Shown here: one piece after another, positions 56,673 to 64,000 of the stretch | Layout of the letters: the number at the start of each line of letters is the position of its first letter | How positions within the stretch are numbered: the first letter of the stretch is position 1 | Source of the DNA: Methanocaldococcus infernus ME | GTDB lineage: Archaea; AGJL01; Methanococci; Methanococcales; Methanocaldococcaceae | Assembly (NCBI RefSeq): GCF_000092305.1 | Contig: NC_014122.1 | Location: 744,001 to 808,000, forward strand | DNA length: 64,000 nucleotides | Direction: 5' to 3' | The notes under the pieces: model-generated | Told to the model about the DNA's origin: nothing | Seen by the model: the letters and a program-made list of their open reading frames with translations, nothing else | Database searches by the model: none | Translations under genes and position numbers: made by a program

Positions 56673-57950
56673 TTAATGTTCCAAATTAGTACTTTTCACT
56701 TCACCAAATAGTTTTTTAGCTAAAATTCCTGCCCAAGAGGCTTCTAAGATGACACTTAACAGTATTGTTAAAAATGTAGCTACTAATATTATCCCTGACA
56801 AGTCTGTAGGAGATATATACTTAGTAACAAACTCAGGCAATAGGTTAGCATGTTTCTTAATTAATATACTTACAGTAACTCCCAAAGCAGCTGGAACTAC
56901 CCCCCTTGGTCCTTCTAAGGCAAAGTAGATAAGCTCTTTTAAGCTATGTTTAGACTTTATTAGTCCTAAGAAAACTCCAATAGGTCTGGCTAAGAAGATT
57001 GAGCCAAGGGCTATAATTAGCCCAGGAACAAAATATTTTAACAATAACTCTAAGTGTAAACAGGCTCCTAAGAAAACAAAGATTAACATCCTTGCCAACA
57101 GTGAGAGGTCATCACAGAAATTAACCACATATCTATAGTCTTCTTCATTCTCAACCCTTCTAAATAATGAGTCTCCCAAGTATAAAGCCATAATAGCAAC
57201 AGCCATATATCCACTAATCCCATAACCTATTAAATTTGGTAGTAAATAATCTCCTATATAGACAAGTAGCATTCCTCCTCCAATAACCAGAGGGGCTACA
57301 TATTCATGAAACTTAGCATGGGTTATAATTTCTTCATAAACCTTAGCTAATAAAATCCCTGCTATTATTGCTCCACCAGCAAGAACTATAAAGTCTATAA
57401 CAGGGTTCTTAGCTGGGTAGAGATTCAAGATCCCTAACATCACTGAAGTGGCTACAATTCCTAAGGGATCATTGAAGATACTTTCAGCTTCTAAGATTAT
57501 AGCTAATTTAGGATCAATCTTAACCTTGGAGAATACTGGAATTAGTGTAGCTGGGTCAGTGGCACAAGTGATAGCTCCAAAGAGATAGCCAGCAGGATTT
57601 TGTAGAGGAAGGCCAAGAACTAAGTTAAAGATGACACCAGAAACTATTAAAGTGACTATTAAAGTAATAAGATCTAACCTAATTACTGTAGGTAAAACCT
57701 TCCTTAAAAGTGAAATTCTCATTGTAAAAGAACCACCTAAGAGAATGAAAATTAAACCAATTGGCCCAGCATATTCAAAAATATTAGAGGCTTGTTCTGG
57801 AGTTATAATTTGAAAAATAGGCCCAATTAATAAACCTAAAAGTAAGAACAATGGAATATCTGGAATTTTGAAATTTTCAGCAGCTTTAGCTATAAATGCC
57901 CCTAAAACAAGGGCTAAGCCAATTAAGCCAATGGCTATTATACTTTCCAT
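56673..57950 (-). CDS. nhaP: Na+/H+ antiporter (CPA1, NhaP type)
   Basis: 425 residues, about 12-13 helices. The NhaP ion-binding motif is in AITCATDPATLIPVFSKV and AESIFNDPLGIVATS (the ND pair); LEGPRGVVPAALG near the C-terminus is typical. It expels Na+ to balance the sodium gradient used by methanogenesis. ATG behind GGTGTGAGAG. Divergent from aroQ. Confidence 0.94.
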   Translation of the reverse strand: MESIIAIGLIGLALVLGAFIAKAAENFKIPDIPLFLLLGLLIGPIFQIITPEQASNIFEYAGPIGLIFILLGGSFTMRISLLRKVLPTVIRLDLITLIVTLIVSGVIFNLVLGLPLQNPAGYLFGAITCATDPATLIPVFSKVKIDPKLAIILEAESIFNDPLGIVATSVMLGILNLYPAKNPVIDFIVLAGGAIIAGILLAKVYEEIITHAKFHEYVAPLVIGGGMLLVYIGDYLLPNLIGYGISGYMAVAIMALYLGDSLFRRVENEEDYRYVVNFCDDLSLLARMLIFVFLGACLHLELLLKYFVPGLIIALGSIFLARPIGVFLGLIKSKHSLKELIYFALEGPRGVVPAALGVTVSILIKKHANLLPEFVTKYISPTDLSGIILVATFLTILLSVILEASWAGILAKKLFGEVKSTNLEH

Positions 57951-58034
57951 GCTCTCACACCAAAAAATAAAGTTTTAAATTGAAATGGGGTTATGATATA
58001 TATAATTTTTCAAAATATATTTTTGGGTTCAAAT

Positions 58035-58325
58035 ATGGAACATAAAGAATTAAAAGATATTAGGAAGAGGATTGATGAGATAGATAAAAAAATCTTAGAA
58101 CTTGTTGCTGAGAGGAATAGATTGGCTAAGAATGTTGCAGAAATTAAAGTTAAGAACAATATTCCAATAGATGACAAGGAGAGAGAAAAATATATATATG
58201 AAAGGATAAAAAATCTCTGTAATCATTATAATATAGACCCTAATTTTGGGCTAAAGCTATTTAAGTTGTTGATTGAACATAACAAAGAACTCCAAAGAAA
58301 ATACATAGAAACACTTAAAAAATAA
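58035..58325 (+). CDS. aroQ: Chorismate mutase (AroQ type)
   Basis: Converts chorismate to prephenate for Phe and Tyr. 96 residues from ATG at 58035; an upstream ATG at 57993 would add an unrelated hydrophobic leader. The single helical domain has the catalytic Arg and Lys set in KDIRKRIDEIDKKILELVAE, RLAKNVAEIK and IPIDDKEREKYI. The ribosome site is weak. eS17 follows 15 bases downstream. Confidence 0.92.
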   Translation: MEHKELKDIRKRIDEIDKKILELVAERNRLAKNVAEIKVKNNIPIDDKEREKYIYERIKNLCNHYNIDPNFGLKLFKLLIEHNKELQRKYIETLKK

Positions 58326-58340
58326 AAATTAGGTGAGAAG

Positions 58341-58535
58341 ATGGGTAGGGTAAGACAGGCATTTATAAAGAGAGCAGCTTTAGAGCTAATAAAGAAGTAT
58401 AAGGATTTATTCACAACTGACTTTGAGACAAACAAGAGGTTGGTTGAGGAAGTAGCTCAGATATCAACAAAGAGGCTAAGAAATAGAATAGCTGGTTATA
58501 TAACCCACAAGATGAGGCAATTAAATAGACATTAA
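58341..58535 (+). CDS. rps17e: Ribosomal protein eS17
   Basis: 64 residues, GRVRQAFIKRAALELIKKYK then KRLRNRIAGYITHKMRQL, the full archaeal/eukaryotic eS17 signature. ATG behind AGGTGAGAAG. It sits between aroQ and dapA in a tight plus-strand cluster. Confidence 0.97.
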   Translation: MGRVRQAFIKRAALELIKKYKDLFTTDFETNKRLVEEVAQISTKRLRNRIAGYITHKMRQLNRH

Positions 58536-58547
58536 GAGGGAAAATCC

Positions 58548-59417
58548 ATGTTTGAAGGAGTTTATCCAGCCATTATTACCCCATTTAAGGCTGGAGAAAT
58601 TGACTATGATGGGTTGAGAGAGAATATTAATTTTTTAATAGAGAATGGGGTTGATGGCTTAGTTGTTGTTGGAACCACTGGAGAGAGCCCAACATTGAGC
58701 CATGAAGAGCATAAAAAGGTTATAGAGAAGGCTGTTGAATTTGTTGATGGTAGAGTTAAGGTTATAGCTGGAGCAGGATCAAATAGCACAAGAGAAGCTA
58801 TAGAGCTTTCAGTTTTTGCTGAAGATGTTGGAGCTGATGCTGTTTTATCAATAACCCCTTACTATAACAAGCCAACACAGGAAGGGTTAAAGAGACACTA
58901 TAGTGAGATAGCAAAATCTATAAATATTCCAATTGTTATATATAATCTTCCCTCAAGAACTGGAGTAAACATAGAGATAAAAACCCTAAAAGAGCTATCT
59001 GAGGAGTTTAGTAACATAGTGGCTATAAAAGAGGCTAATCCAGATTTATCAAGGGTTTCAGAAACCATATTAAATACTAACTTAACGGTTCTCTCTGGGA
59101 ATGATGAGCTAACCCTTCCTATCTTAGCCCTTGGTGGGAAAGGGGTTATAAGTGTTGTAGCCAATATCATGCCAAAGGAAATGGTTGAGTTGGTTAGATC
59201 AGCTCTAAATGGAGATTTTGAAAGAGCAAGGGAGTTACATTATAAGCTTTACCCACTGATGAAAGTCTTGTTTATTGAAACTAACCCTATCCCTGTAAAG
59301 ACTGCCTTAAACCTCTTAGGAAGGCCTGCTGGAGAGTTAAGGCTTCCATTATGTGAGATGAGTGAAGAGCATAGGAGAGAGTTAGAGAAGGTTTTAAAAG
59401 ATTTAAATTTATTGTGA
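58548..59417 (+). CDS. dapA: 4-Hydroxy-tetrahydrodipicolinate synthase
   Basis: First committed step of lysine (diaminopimelate) synthesis. 289-residue barrel: VVGTTGESPTLSHEEH, TPYYNKPTQEGLKRHY, IYNLPSRTGVN and the Schiff-base Lys near 161 in VAIKEANPDL. Length normal. ATG start; stop overlaps the ribosome site of gatC. Confidence 0.96.
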   Translation: MFEGVYPAIITPFKAGEIDYDGLRENINFLIENGVDGLVVVGTTGESPTLSHEEHKKVIEKAVEFVDGRVKVIAGAGSNSTREAIELSVFAEDVGADAVLSITPYYNKPTQEGLKRHYSEIAKSINIPIVIYNLPSRTGVNIEIKTLKELSEEFSNIVAIKEANPDLSRVSETILNTNLTVLSGNDELTLPILALGGKGVISVVANIMPKEMVELVRSALNGDFERARELHYKLYPLMKVLFIETNPIPVKTALNLLGRPAGELRLPLCEMSEEHRRELEKVLKDLNLL

Positions 59418-59422
59418 GAGAT

Positions 59423-59650
59423 ATGGAGGAGAAGATAAAAAAGGAAGCTATGGAGATCATTGAAAAGTTTAGCTCCATCTTGGAGAAGTATAATTTAGAT
59501 GAGGAAGAAAGCTTATACATTATTGACAAAAGAAATGTTTTAAGGGAAGATGAAGCTAAGAATCCAGAGTTTAGAGAGAAATTTTTAAAATTGGCTCCTA
59601 AAACAAAAGATGGCTATGTGGTAGTTGAAAAAGGAAGTTGGGTTAAGTAG
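59423..59650 (+). CDS. gatC: GatC-like subunit of Asp/Glu-tRNA amidotransferase
   Basis: 75 residues from the ATG; the GTG at 59414 overlaps the dapA stop. Helical N-terminus, then the archaeal GatC signature LREDEAKNPEFREKFLKLAP and KDGYVVVEKGSW. GatC holds GatA and GatB together in the tRNA-dependent Asn route; archaea may use a shorter version like this. The other subunits are not in the window. Confidence 0.72.
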   Translation: MEEKIKKEAMEIIEKFSSILEKYNLDEEESLYIIDKRNVLREDEAKNPEFREKFLKLAPKTKDGYVVVEKGSWVK

Positions 59651-59711
59651 AAAAATTTTATATAGAGCTTAAATAATATCTTCCCTAAAAAAATTTGAAG
59701 AGGGTGAGAAC

Positions 59712-59819
59712 ATAAAGAGATCAAGTAGAAGATGGAAAAAGAAGGGAAGAATGAGATGGAAGTGGTACAAGAAGAGGTTAAGAAGGTTGAAGAGAGAAAG
59801 AAGAAGAGCAAGAAGCTAA
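59712..59819 (+). CDS. rpl41e: Ribosomal protein eL41, apparent ATA start
   Basis: A 35-codon basic frame: [20 protein letters not shown], then [15 protein letters not shown]. The second part (from ATG at 59751) has the size and pattern of eL41 elsewhere (WRKKRMRRLKRKRRK). GGTGA at 59703-59707 lies four bases before ATA at 59712, exactly the genome's spacing for starts, so the longer form with a non-standard ATA start looks preferred. GGGAAG before the inner ATG is an alternative. Below the size cut-off of ordinary gene finders. Confidence 0.72.
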   Translation: MKRSSRRWKKKGRMRWKWYKKRLRRLKRERRRARS

Positions 59820-59848
59820 ATTCTTTTATTTAAATTTTTTGTGAGAGT

Positions 59849-60364
59849 ATGGAGATAGAGGTTAAGGCTAAGATAGATGATAAAGAGAGAGTGGTTAAAG
59901 CTCTTTTATCCTTAGGCTTCACATTCTTAAGAAAGGAGTTTCATGAGGACATTTATTTTAATGGGATTGACAGAGATTTTAAAGAGACTGATGAAGCTTT
60001 AAGGGTTAGAGATAGTAATGGAAAATACTTCTTAACTTACAAAGGGCCAAAGTTAGATAAGATATCAAAGAGCAGGGAAGAGATTGAAGTTGAAGTTAAG
60101 GATAAGGAGAAGATGATAAAGATCTTAGAAAAATTAGGCTTTAAAAAGGTCAGAGTTATTAAAAAAGTTAGAGAGGTTTATAAGCTTAATGACATTACAG
60201 CCTGTATAGATGAGGTTGAAGGCTTAGGACTTTTCTTAGAGTTAGAGAAAGAGGGAAGCTTAGAAGATGTAGAGAAACTTTTAAATATTTTGGATAAGTT
60301 AAATTTAAGAAATAATATTATTAGAAAGTCTTACTTAGAGTTGTTAGAGGAAGGGATAAAATGA
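59849..60364 (+). CDS. cyaB: CYTH/CyaB-type protein (class IV adenylate cyclase-like)
   Basis: 171 residues. The CYTH signature E-x-E-x-K is at residues 2-6 (MEIEVKAKI); further acidic and basic strands of the tunnel fold follow (ALRVRDSNGKYFLTYKGPK, SREEIEVEVKD, LELEKEG). Members act as adenylate cyclases or inorganic triphosphatases; which applies here is unknown. GTGAGAG precedes the ATG. The next 30-residue gene starts in its stop (ATGA). Confidence 0.9.
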   Translation: MEIEVKAKIDDKERVVKALLSLGFTFLRKEFHEDIYFNGIDRDFKETDEALRVRDSNGKYFLTYKGPKLDKISKSREEIEVEVKDKEKMIKILEKLGFKKVRVIKKVREVYKLNDITACIDEVEGLGLFLELEKEGSLEDVEKLLNILDKLNLRNNIIRKSYLELLEEGIK

Positions 60365-60453
60365 AGCTAACAAAAAAACAGATATTGGCTATTTTTGTGG
60401 CTATAGCCATGTTATTATCAGTTGTTCCAATCTTTCTTATAGGTTTACACTAA
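60361..60453 (+). CDS. 30-residue membrane peptide gene
   Basis: MKLTKKQILAIFVAIAMLLS then VVPIFLIGLH: a basic start and one hydrophobic helix. ATG overlaps the cyaB stop (ATGA), the same coupling used by other real gene pairs here. It is too short for routine detection. The function is unknown; it could be a membrane-embedded regulator. Confidence 0.6.
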   Translation: MKLTKKQILAIFVAIAMLLSVVPIFLIGLH

Positions 60454-60460
60454 AAAAGAT

Positions 60461-61570
60461 TTATAGATATAGGTGAGCAGGCACCTCCTTAAACTCCTTC
60501 TTAGCCTTCTTTAATGCCCATTCTAAGTCTTCTTTACTAACATATTCTCTATCTTCTAAAATAGCTCTATGTAAAGCTGGCTTTAAGAGCTTCTCTTTAA
60601 TATCTCTTCCACTGAATCCTTTAGTTTTTTCAACAAACTCTTTTAAATTAGCTTTAACAGGAAGAGGCATTTTTTTCACATAAAGCTCCATAATCTTTAA
60701 TCTTTCTTCATCATTTGGTAATTTAAACTCTATCTCTTCCTCAAATCTACTTCTTATAGCTGAGTCTAACATAGCTGGGTTGTTAGTAGCTGCTATGGTA
60801 ACAACTCCCTTATTCTCCTTAATCCCATCTAACTCTGTTAATAGTGCATTAACAACCTCAGCCACATCTCCCCTTAAGGATTGATACTCCCTACTTAATC
60901 CAATAGCATCAAGCTCATCTATAAATATTATACAAGGAGCACTCTCTGAAGCTTTTTTATAGAGCTCTCTTATCATCTTTGCAGAGTCTCCTACATGCTC
61001 TCCTATTAGTTCAGGAGCCTTAACCATAATAAATGAAGAATCTGTTTCAGTAGCTAAAGCCCTTGCCATCATGGTTTTTCCAGTCCCTGGTGGGCCATAG
61101 AAGAGAACATTCTTAGGAGCCCACTCTCCAAATAATTCGGGATTCTGTAAATACTTCATAATAATTTTACATTTCTTTTTAGCATCCTCTTGTCCTATAA
61201 TTTCATCAAATCTTGCCTTTTTAAATTTTGTTTTAATTACCTTTGTAGGCTTCTGTAATTTGAAGACAGTTTCATTAGTTATCATTCCTCCTTCCTTTGG
61301 GAAAACAGACACTACTTTAAAGGCATAGTCTGGTAAAATAGAGTTGTCAAATAAATAGTCCCCTTTCTTAACAATCTCTCCATGCCACTGGTCTCTTGCA
61401 TAGATGGTGAAAAGAATAGGATCATCAGTTGTAACCTTAACAGGTTCAGAGCTAACCTTTATAGGAAAACCAACAGGCTCTAAAACAACATACTTAACTG
61501 ATGGGATTGTATTGTCAATAATTGTAGCAGAAGAGAATAGCTTTTTAGTGGTAATTGGAAGCTTTGCCAT
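60461..61570 (-). CDS. AAA ATPase related to 26S protease regulatory subunits
   Basis: 369 residues from the ATG at 61570 (GGTGATTATC ahead). N-terminal beta-rich domain of about 120 residues, then an AAA module: Walker A GPPGTGKTMM near 162, Walker B IIFIDELDAIG, and sensor ATNNPAMLDSAIRSRFEEE. It resembles MJ1494-type proteins, distinct from PAN and Cdc48. Role unknown; unfolding or membrane protein quality control are possible. It diverges from the 38-residue gene across the TCATGA region. Confidence 0.85.
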   Translation of the reverse strand: MAKLPITTKKLFSSATIIDNTIPSVKYVVLEPVGFPIKVSSEPVKVTTDDPILFTIYARDQWHGEIVKKGDYLFDNSILPDYAFKVVSVFPKEGGMITNETVFKLQKPTKVIKTKFKKARFDEIIGQEDAKKKCKIIMKYLQNPELFGEWAPKNVLFYGPPGTGKTMMARALATETDSSFIMVKAPELIGEHVGDSAKMIRELYKKASESAPCIIFIDELDAIGLSREYQSLRGDVAEVVNALLTELDGIKENKGVVTIAATNNPAMLDSAIRSRFEEEIEFKLPNDEERLKIMELYVKKMPLPVKANLKEFVEKTKGFSGRDIKEKLLKPALHRAILEDREYVSKEDLEWALKKAKKEFKEVPAHLYL

Positions 61571-61639
61571 GATAATCACCATGGAAAAATAATTTAGTTA
61601 GGAATATTCCATTTGTTAGAAGTAGTATATAAATTTTTA

Positions 61640-61714
61640 TCATGATTGATCATGAAAAATAAAGGCAATCTTTAATGATTTTTCATGATAAAAATTTATC
61701 ATGATTTTTCATGA
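61640..61714. promoter_or_regulatory. Cluster of five TCATGA boxes with a 22-base palindrome
   Basis: TCATGA occurs at 61640, 61650, 61683, 61699 and 61709. The third and fourth form a perfect palindrome (TCATGATAAA, AA, TTTATCATGA; 61683-61704). The cluster fills the gap between divergent starts at 61570 and 61785. Repeated dyads of this kind usually mark cooperative regulator binding; no matching regulator is identified. Confidence 0.6.
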
Positions 61715-61784
61715 GCAAAAAGTAATAAATATAACTTTTTTGAAAATAATAAGTAGATTCTGAGCTTACAAGGAGGTGAGATAT

Positions 61785-61901
61785 ATGAATGTTATAAAAG
61801 ATATTGGAAGAAGCTTTACAGGAAATAGTATTTCTAAGATCTTAGGTTACTTCTTAGCCTTTCTCATTGTTCTTACTGTTCTCTCAATAATCTTCTCATA
61901 A
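61785..61901 (+). CDS. 38-residue single-helix membrane protein
   Basis: MNVIKDIGRSFTGNSISKIL then GYFLAFLIVLTVLSIIFS: a short cytoplasmic part and one transmembrane helix. An exceptionally strong GGAGGTGAG ribosome site lies six bases ahead, and the cluster of TCATGA boxes lies upstream, so regulated, high expression is likely. Not of a family I recognise. It ends one base from the convergent TPR gene. Confidence 0.68.
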   Translation: MNVIKDIGRSFTGNSISKILGYFLAFLIVLTVLSIIFS

Positions 61902-61902
61902 A

Positions 61903-62607
61903 CTATTCATATTTTTCATAGGTTTCAAATACTGAATTACAATATTCAACTGCTTTCTCATGATCTCCTAATTTTTCATAGCACAAAGCCAACCCTATTT
62001 TAGCCTCTATATGATTTTTATTAATTTCTAAAACTTTTTTGAAGTATTCTATAGCTTTTTCAAATCTTTTGAGTTTCATATAGAGGATTCCAGCTAAAAA
62101 TAAAGCTGTAGTATCTTTTGGATTTATGGAGAGTATTTTTTTAATGGTTATGAGTGCTTCATCAACCCCTCCAGTTGCAACCAACCACCTAATTTTATGA
62201 AGGTTGGCAAAATAATCATTTGGTGAAAGTTTTAAAATCTTATTTAGGCATTCTAATGCCTCATCATATCTTCCTAAATTCATAAGAGCATAGTATTTGC
62301 CCATAAGAGCCTCAACAGATTCATAATAGTTTAGTGATTTATCAAAAGCTTCTATAGCTTCTCTAAACCTGCCTAACTTATTTAAAATCTTCCCCTTAAA
62401 GTTCCAAATTAAGGAAGATTCATGTCCATTTTCTATGATAGTGTTTAGATCAGAGAGACATTCCTCATATCTACCTAAGTTTTTTAAAATAAGTGCTCTA
62501 AATAAATAATAAATATAATTACCCTCATCTTTATCTATTAATTCATTTAGTTTTTTTAAACATTCTTCTAAATCACTACAAGAATTTAATAATTCACTAA
62601 AATCCAT
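61903..62607 (-). CDS. Tetratricopeptide repeat protein
   Basis: 234 residues built of about six TPR units: YIYYLFRALILKNLGRYEEC, LIWNFKGKILNKLGRFREAI, ALMGKYYALMNLGRYDEALE, FLAGILYMKLKRFEKAIEYF and AKIGLALCYEKLGDHEKAVE. TPRs mediate protein-protein contacts; the partners are unknown. Three Cys near the N-terminus (SCSDLEECL) are unusual. ATG behind GGGGGTGG. Confidence 0.9.
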   Translation of the reverse strand: MDFSELLNSCSDLEECLKKLNELIDKDEGNYIYYLFRALILKNLGRYEECLSDLNTIIENGHESSLIWNFKGKILNKLGRFREAIEAFDKSLNYYESVEALMGKYYALMNLGRYDEALECLNKILKLSPNDYFANLHKIRWLVATGGVDEALITIKKILSINPKDTTALFLAGILYMKLKRFEKAIEYFKKVLEINKNHIEAKIGLALCYEKLGDHEKAVEYCNSVFETYEKYE

Positions 62608-62717
62608 AATCCACCCCCATCACAAGAAAATTAAATAATATATTTTTTATAATATTGAATACCACATTTAGTTATTGCACAATATAAAATTTACCCATAT
62701 TAGATTTGGTGAAATAG

Positions 62718-63563
62718 ATGATTAACAAGGCTGTTATCCCTGTAGCTGGATTTGGGACAAGGCTGTTACCAATAACCAAAGCTCAGCCTAAAGAGATGTT
62801 GCCAGTTGTCAATAAGCCAATAGTTCAGTATGTGGTTGAGGATCTTGTAGAGGCTGGAGTTAAAAATATTTTATTTGTTACTGGGAAAGGGAAGCAAGCT
62901 ATTGAGAATCATTTTGATGCCAATTATGAGTTAGAGTGTAAGTTAGAGAAAAGTGGAAAGTTGGATAAGCTTGAAGAGCTTAAAAGAATAAACAACTTAG
63001 GAAATATATTCTATGTTAGACAGAAGGAGCCAAGAGGTTTAGGAGACGCTATACTACATGGAGAAAGCTTTGTTGGGGATGAGTATTTTATAGCCATGGT
63101 TGGAGATACAATTTACTCAAAAAATATAGTTAAAGATCTAATAAAGGCTTATGAAAAATATAACTGCTCTATCATAGCCTTGGAGAGAGTTCCTAAGGAA
63201 GAGGTTTATAAGTATGGAGTTATAGATGGAGAGGAAATAGAGAAAGGAGTTTATAAGATAAATAACATGGTTGAAAAGCCAAAGGTTGAGGAGGCTCCAT
63301 CAAATTTAATAATAACTGGAGCCTATCTTTTTTCTCCAAAGATATTTAAGAAAATTAAAGAAACTAAACCAGGAAGAGGAGGGGAGATACAGATAACTGA
63401 TGCTATGAACCTACTATTAAAGGAAGAGGAGATAATAGGGATTGAAATTAACTGTAAAAGATATGACATTGGAGATCCATTAGGTTGGTTAAAAGCTAAT
63501 ATAGAGATAGGAATTGAGATGTTCCCAGAGTTAAAAGAATTTTTAAAAGAGCTAATAAAGTGA
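62718..63563 (+). CDS. galU: UTP-glucose-1-phosphate uridylyltransferase
   Basis: Makes UDP-glucose for glycan synthesis. 281 residues: nucleotide-binding GFGTRLLPITKAQPKEMLPV, KPIVQYVVEDLVEAG, RQKEPRGLGDAILHGE and MVGDTIYS. Length normal. GGTGAAATAG before the ATG, and its stop overlaps the GTG of the next frame. Confidence 0.95.
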   Translation: MINKAVIPVAGFGTRLLPITKAQPKEMLPVVNKPIVQYVVEDLVEAGVKNILFVTGKGKQAIENHFDANYELECKLEKSGKLDKLEELKRINNLGNIFYVRQKEPRGLGDAILHGESFVGDEYFIAMVGDTIYSKNIVKDLIKAYEKYNCSIIALERVPKEEVYKYGVIDGEEIEKGVYKINNMVEKPKVEEAPSNLIITGAYLFSPKIFKKIKETKPGRGGEIQITDAMNLLLKEEEIIGIEINCKRYDIGDPLGWLKANIEIGIEMFPELKEFLKELIK

Positions 63564-63574
63564 GGTTTCCATAT

Positions 63575-63985
63575 ATGGATATAGCCATTATATTAGGCCT
63601 ATTAGTAGCTTTATTTTATGGCATTGGAACCTTCTTTGCAAAAATAGTTTGTGAAAAGGATCCTATATTCCAGTGGGTAGTTGTAAATATTATTGGAATA
63701 ATTTTAACTCTTATTATTTTTTTAAAATTTAGAAATTTTTCAATAGATAGCCCAAAAATTATTATCTATTCTATAGTTGCTGCTCTCTTTGTAGTCTTAG
63801 GCTCTCTAATTTTATACTATGCCCTATACAAAGGAAAGGCCAGCATTGTAGTCCCTTTATCTTCAATTGGCCCAGCTATAACAGTTGTTCTCTCTTTAAT
63901 ATTCTTGAAGGAAACCCTATCTATAAATCAAGTTCTTGGCATCATATTAATATTGATAGGCATCTTCTTACTATCTATTCATTAG
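63575..63985 (+). CDS. Single-domain EamA (DMT) transporter
   Basis: 136 residues with five hydrophobic helices, one EamA unit: LLVALFYGIGTFFAKIV at the start, YYALYKGKASIVVPLSSIGP and VLSLIFLKETLSINQVLGI. Two copies would assemble as a dimer, like half-size DMT carriers. ATG at 63575 is preferred (GTGAGG ahead), GTG at 63560 possible. Likely co-transcribed with galU. Substrate unknown. Confidence 0.85.
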   Translation: MDIAIILGLLVALFYGIGTFFAKIVCEKDPIFQWVVVNIIGIILTLIIFLKFRNFSIDSPKIIIYSIVAALFVVLGSLILYYALYKGKASIVVPLSSIGPAITVVLSLIFLKETLSINQVLGIILILIGIFLLSIH

Positions 63986-64000
63986 ACAAGCCTAAGACAT

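Overview
The window is a gene-dense, AT-rich stretch of a hyperthermophilic hydrogenotrophic methanogen of the Methanococcales, most like Methanocaldococcus. The reasons are Hmd, Ftr and the methyl-CoM reductase activating protein AtwA, archaeal translation genes (aRF1, Pelota, EndA, eL37, eS17, eL41, TgtA, ArcS), strong avoidance of CG, a GGTGA ribosome-binding site 4-5 bases before most starts, and C/D-box guide RNAs. I recognise the genus-level style but cannot fix the species from sequence alone.

Layout. 0-5.4 kb (minus strand): a polyferredoxin membrane protein, alaS, gltX and the start of a class I fumarase. 5.4-8.3 kb is an accessory patch: a secreted Cys/His-rich protein, a signal-peptide protein, a small membrane protein, an ArsR-type regulator, a DUF2202 lipoprotein and a decayed copy of the dphB 3' end. 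8.3-24 kb holds dphB, pyrF, a site-2 protease, coaD, transporters, an EVE protein, a tRNA methylthiotransferase, hmd, a PP-loop ATPase, endA, the atwA/DUF134/MJ1244-type cluster, eL37, a SWIM protein and pelota. A CRISPR array (8 repeats, 7 spacers, no cas genes in the window) lies at 23.9-24.5 kb behind a leader with a duplicated hairpin unit. 24.5-29.3 kb: MATE transporter, radical SAM protein, aRF1, DUF169. A 565-base gene-free stretch with a ~137-base degenerate tandem repeat follows. 29.8-33 kb: ferredoxin, pdxS, a CBS protein, tmk, an EhbC/MnhG-like protein, an RNA-binding protein and a C/D-box sRNA.

33-51 kb is mostly plus strand: tgtA; a split archaeal glutamate synthase (three GltB pieces plus an FrhB-like subunit) interrupted by an AAA ATPase gene; ftr; arcS; thiL; an m5C methyltransferase; top6B; an ACT protein; a membrane protein with an apparent ATT start; a nuclease; argH; and an S-layer-like secreted protein. 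A second C/D-box sRNA precedes a minus-strand oxygen-defence island (52.1-56.5 kb): rubrerythrin, rubredoxin-like proteins, superoxide reductase, F420H2 oxidase, DsrE, rubredoxin, peroxiredoxin and a CMD protein. The right end has nhaP, aroQ, eS17, dapA, gatC, eL41, cyaB, an AAA ATPase, a TPR protein, galU and an EamA protein.

The most interesting items are the two C/D-box sRNAs with guides that fit conserved rRNA, the duplicated-hairpin CRISPR leader, the 137-base tandem array, genes whose best start codon is ATA or ATT, the dphB remnant beside an inserted lipoprotein gene, a perfect 22-base palindrome among five TCATGA boxes, the metal/redox patch with its Cys/His-rich secreted protein, and a rubredoxin with a shortened first cysteine knuckle. 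No tRNA or rRNA gene was seen.
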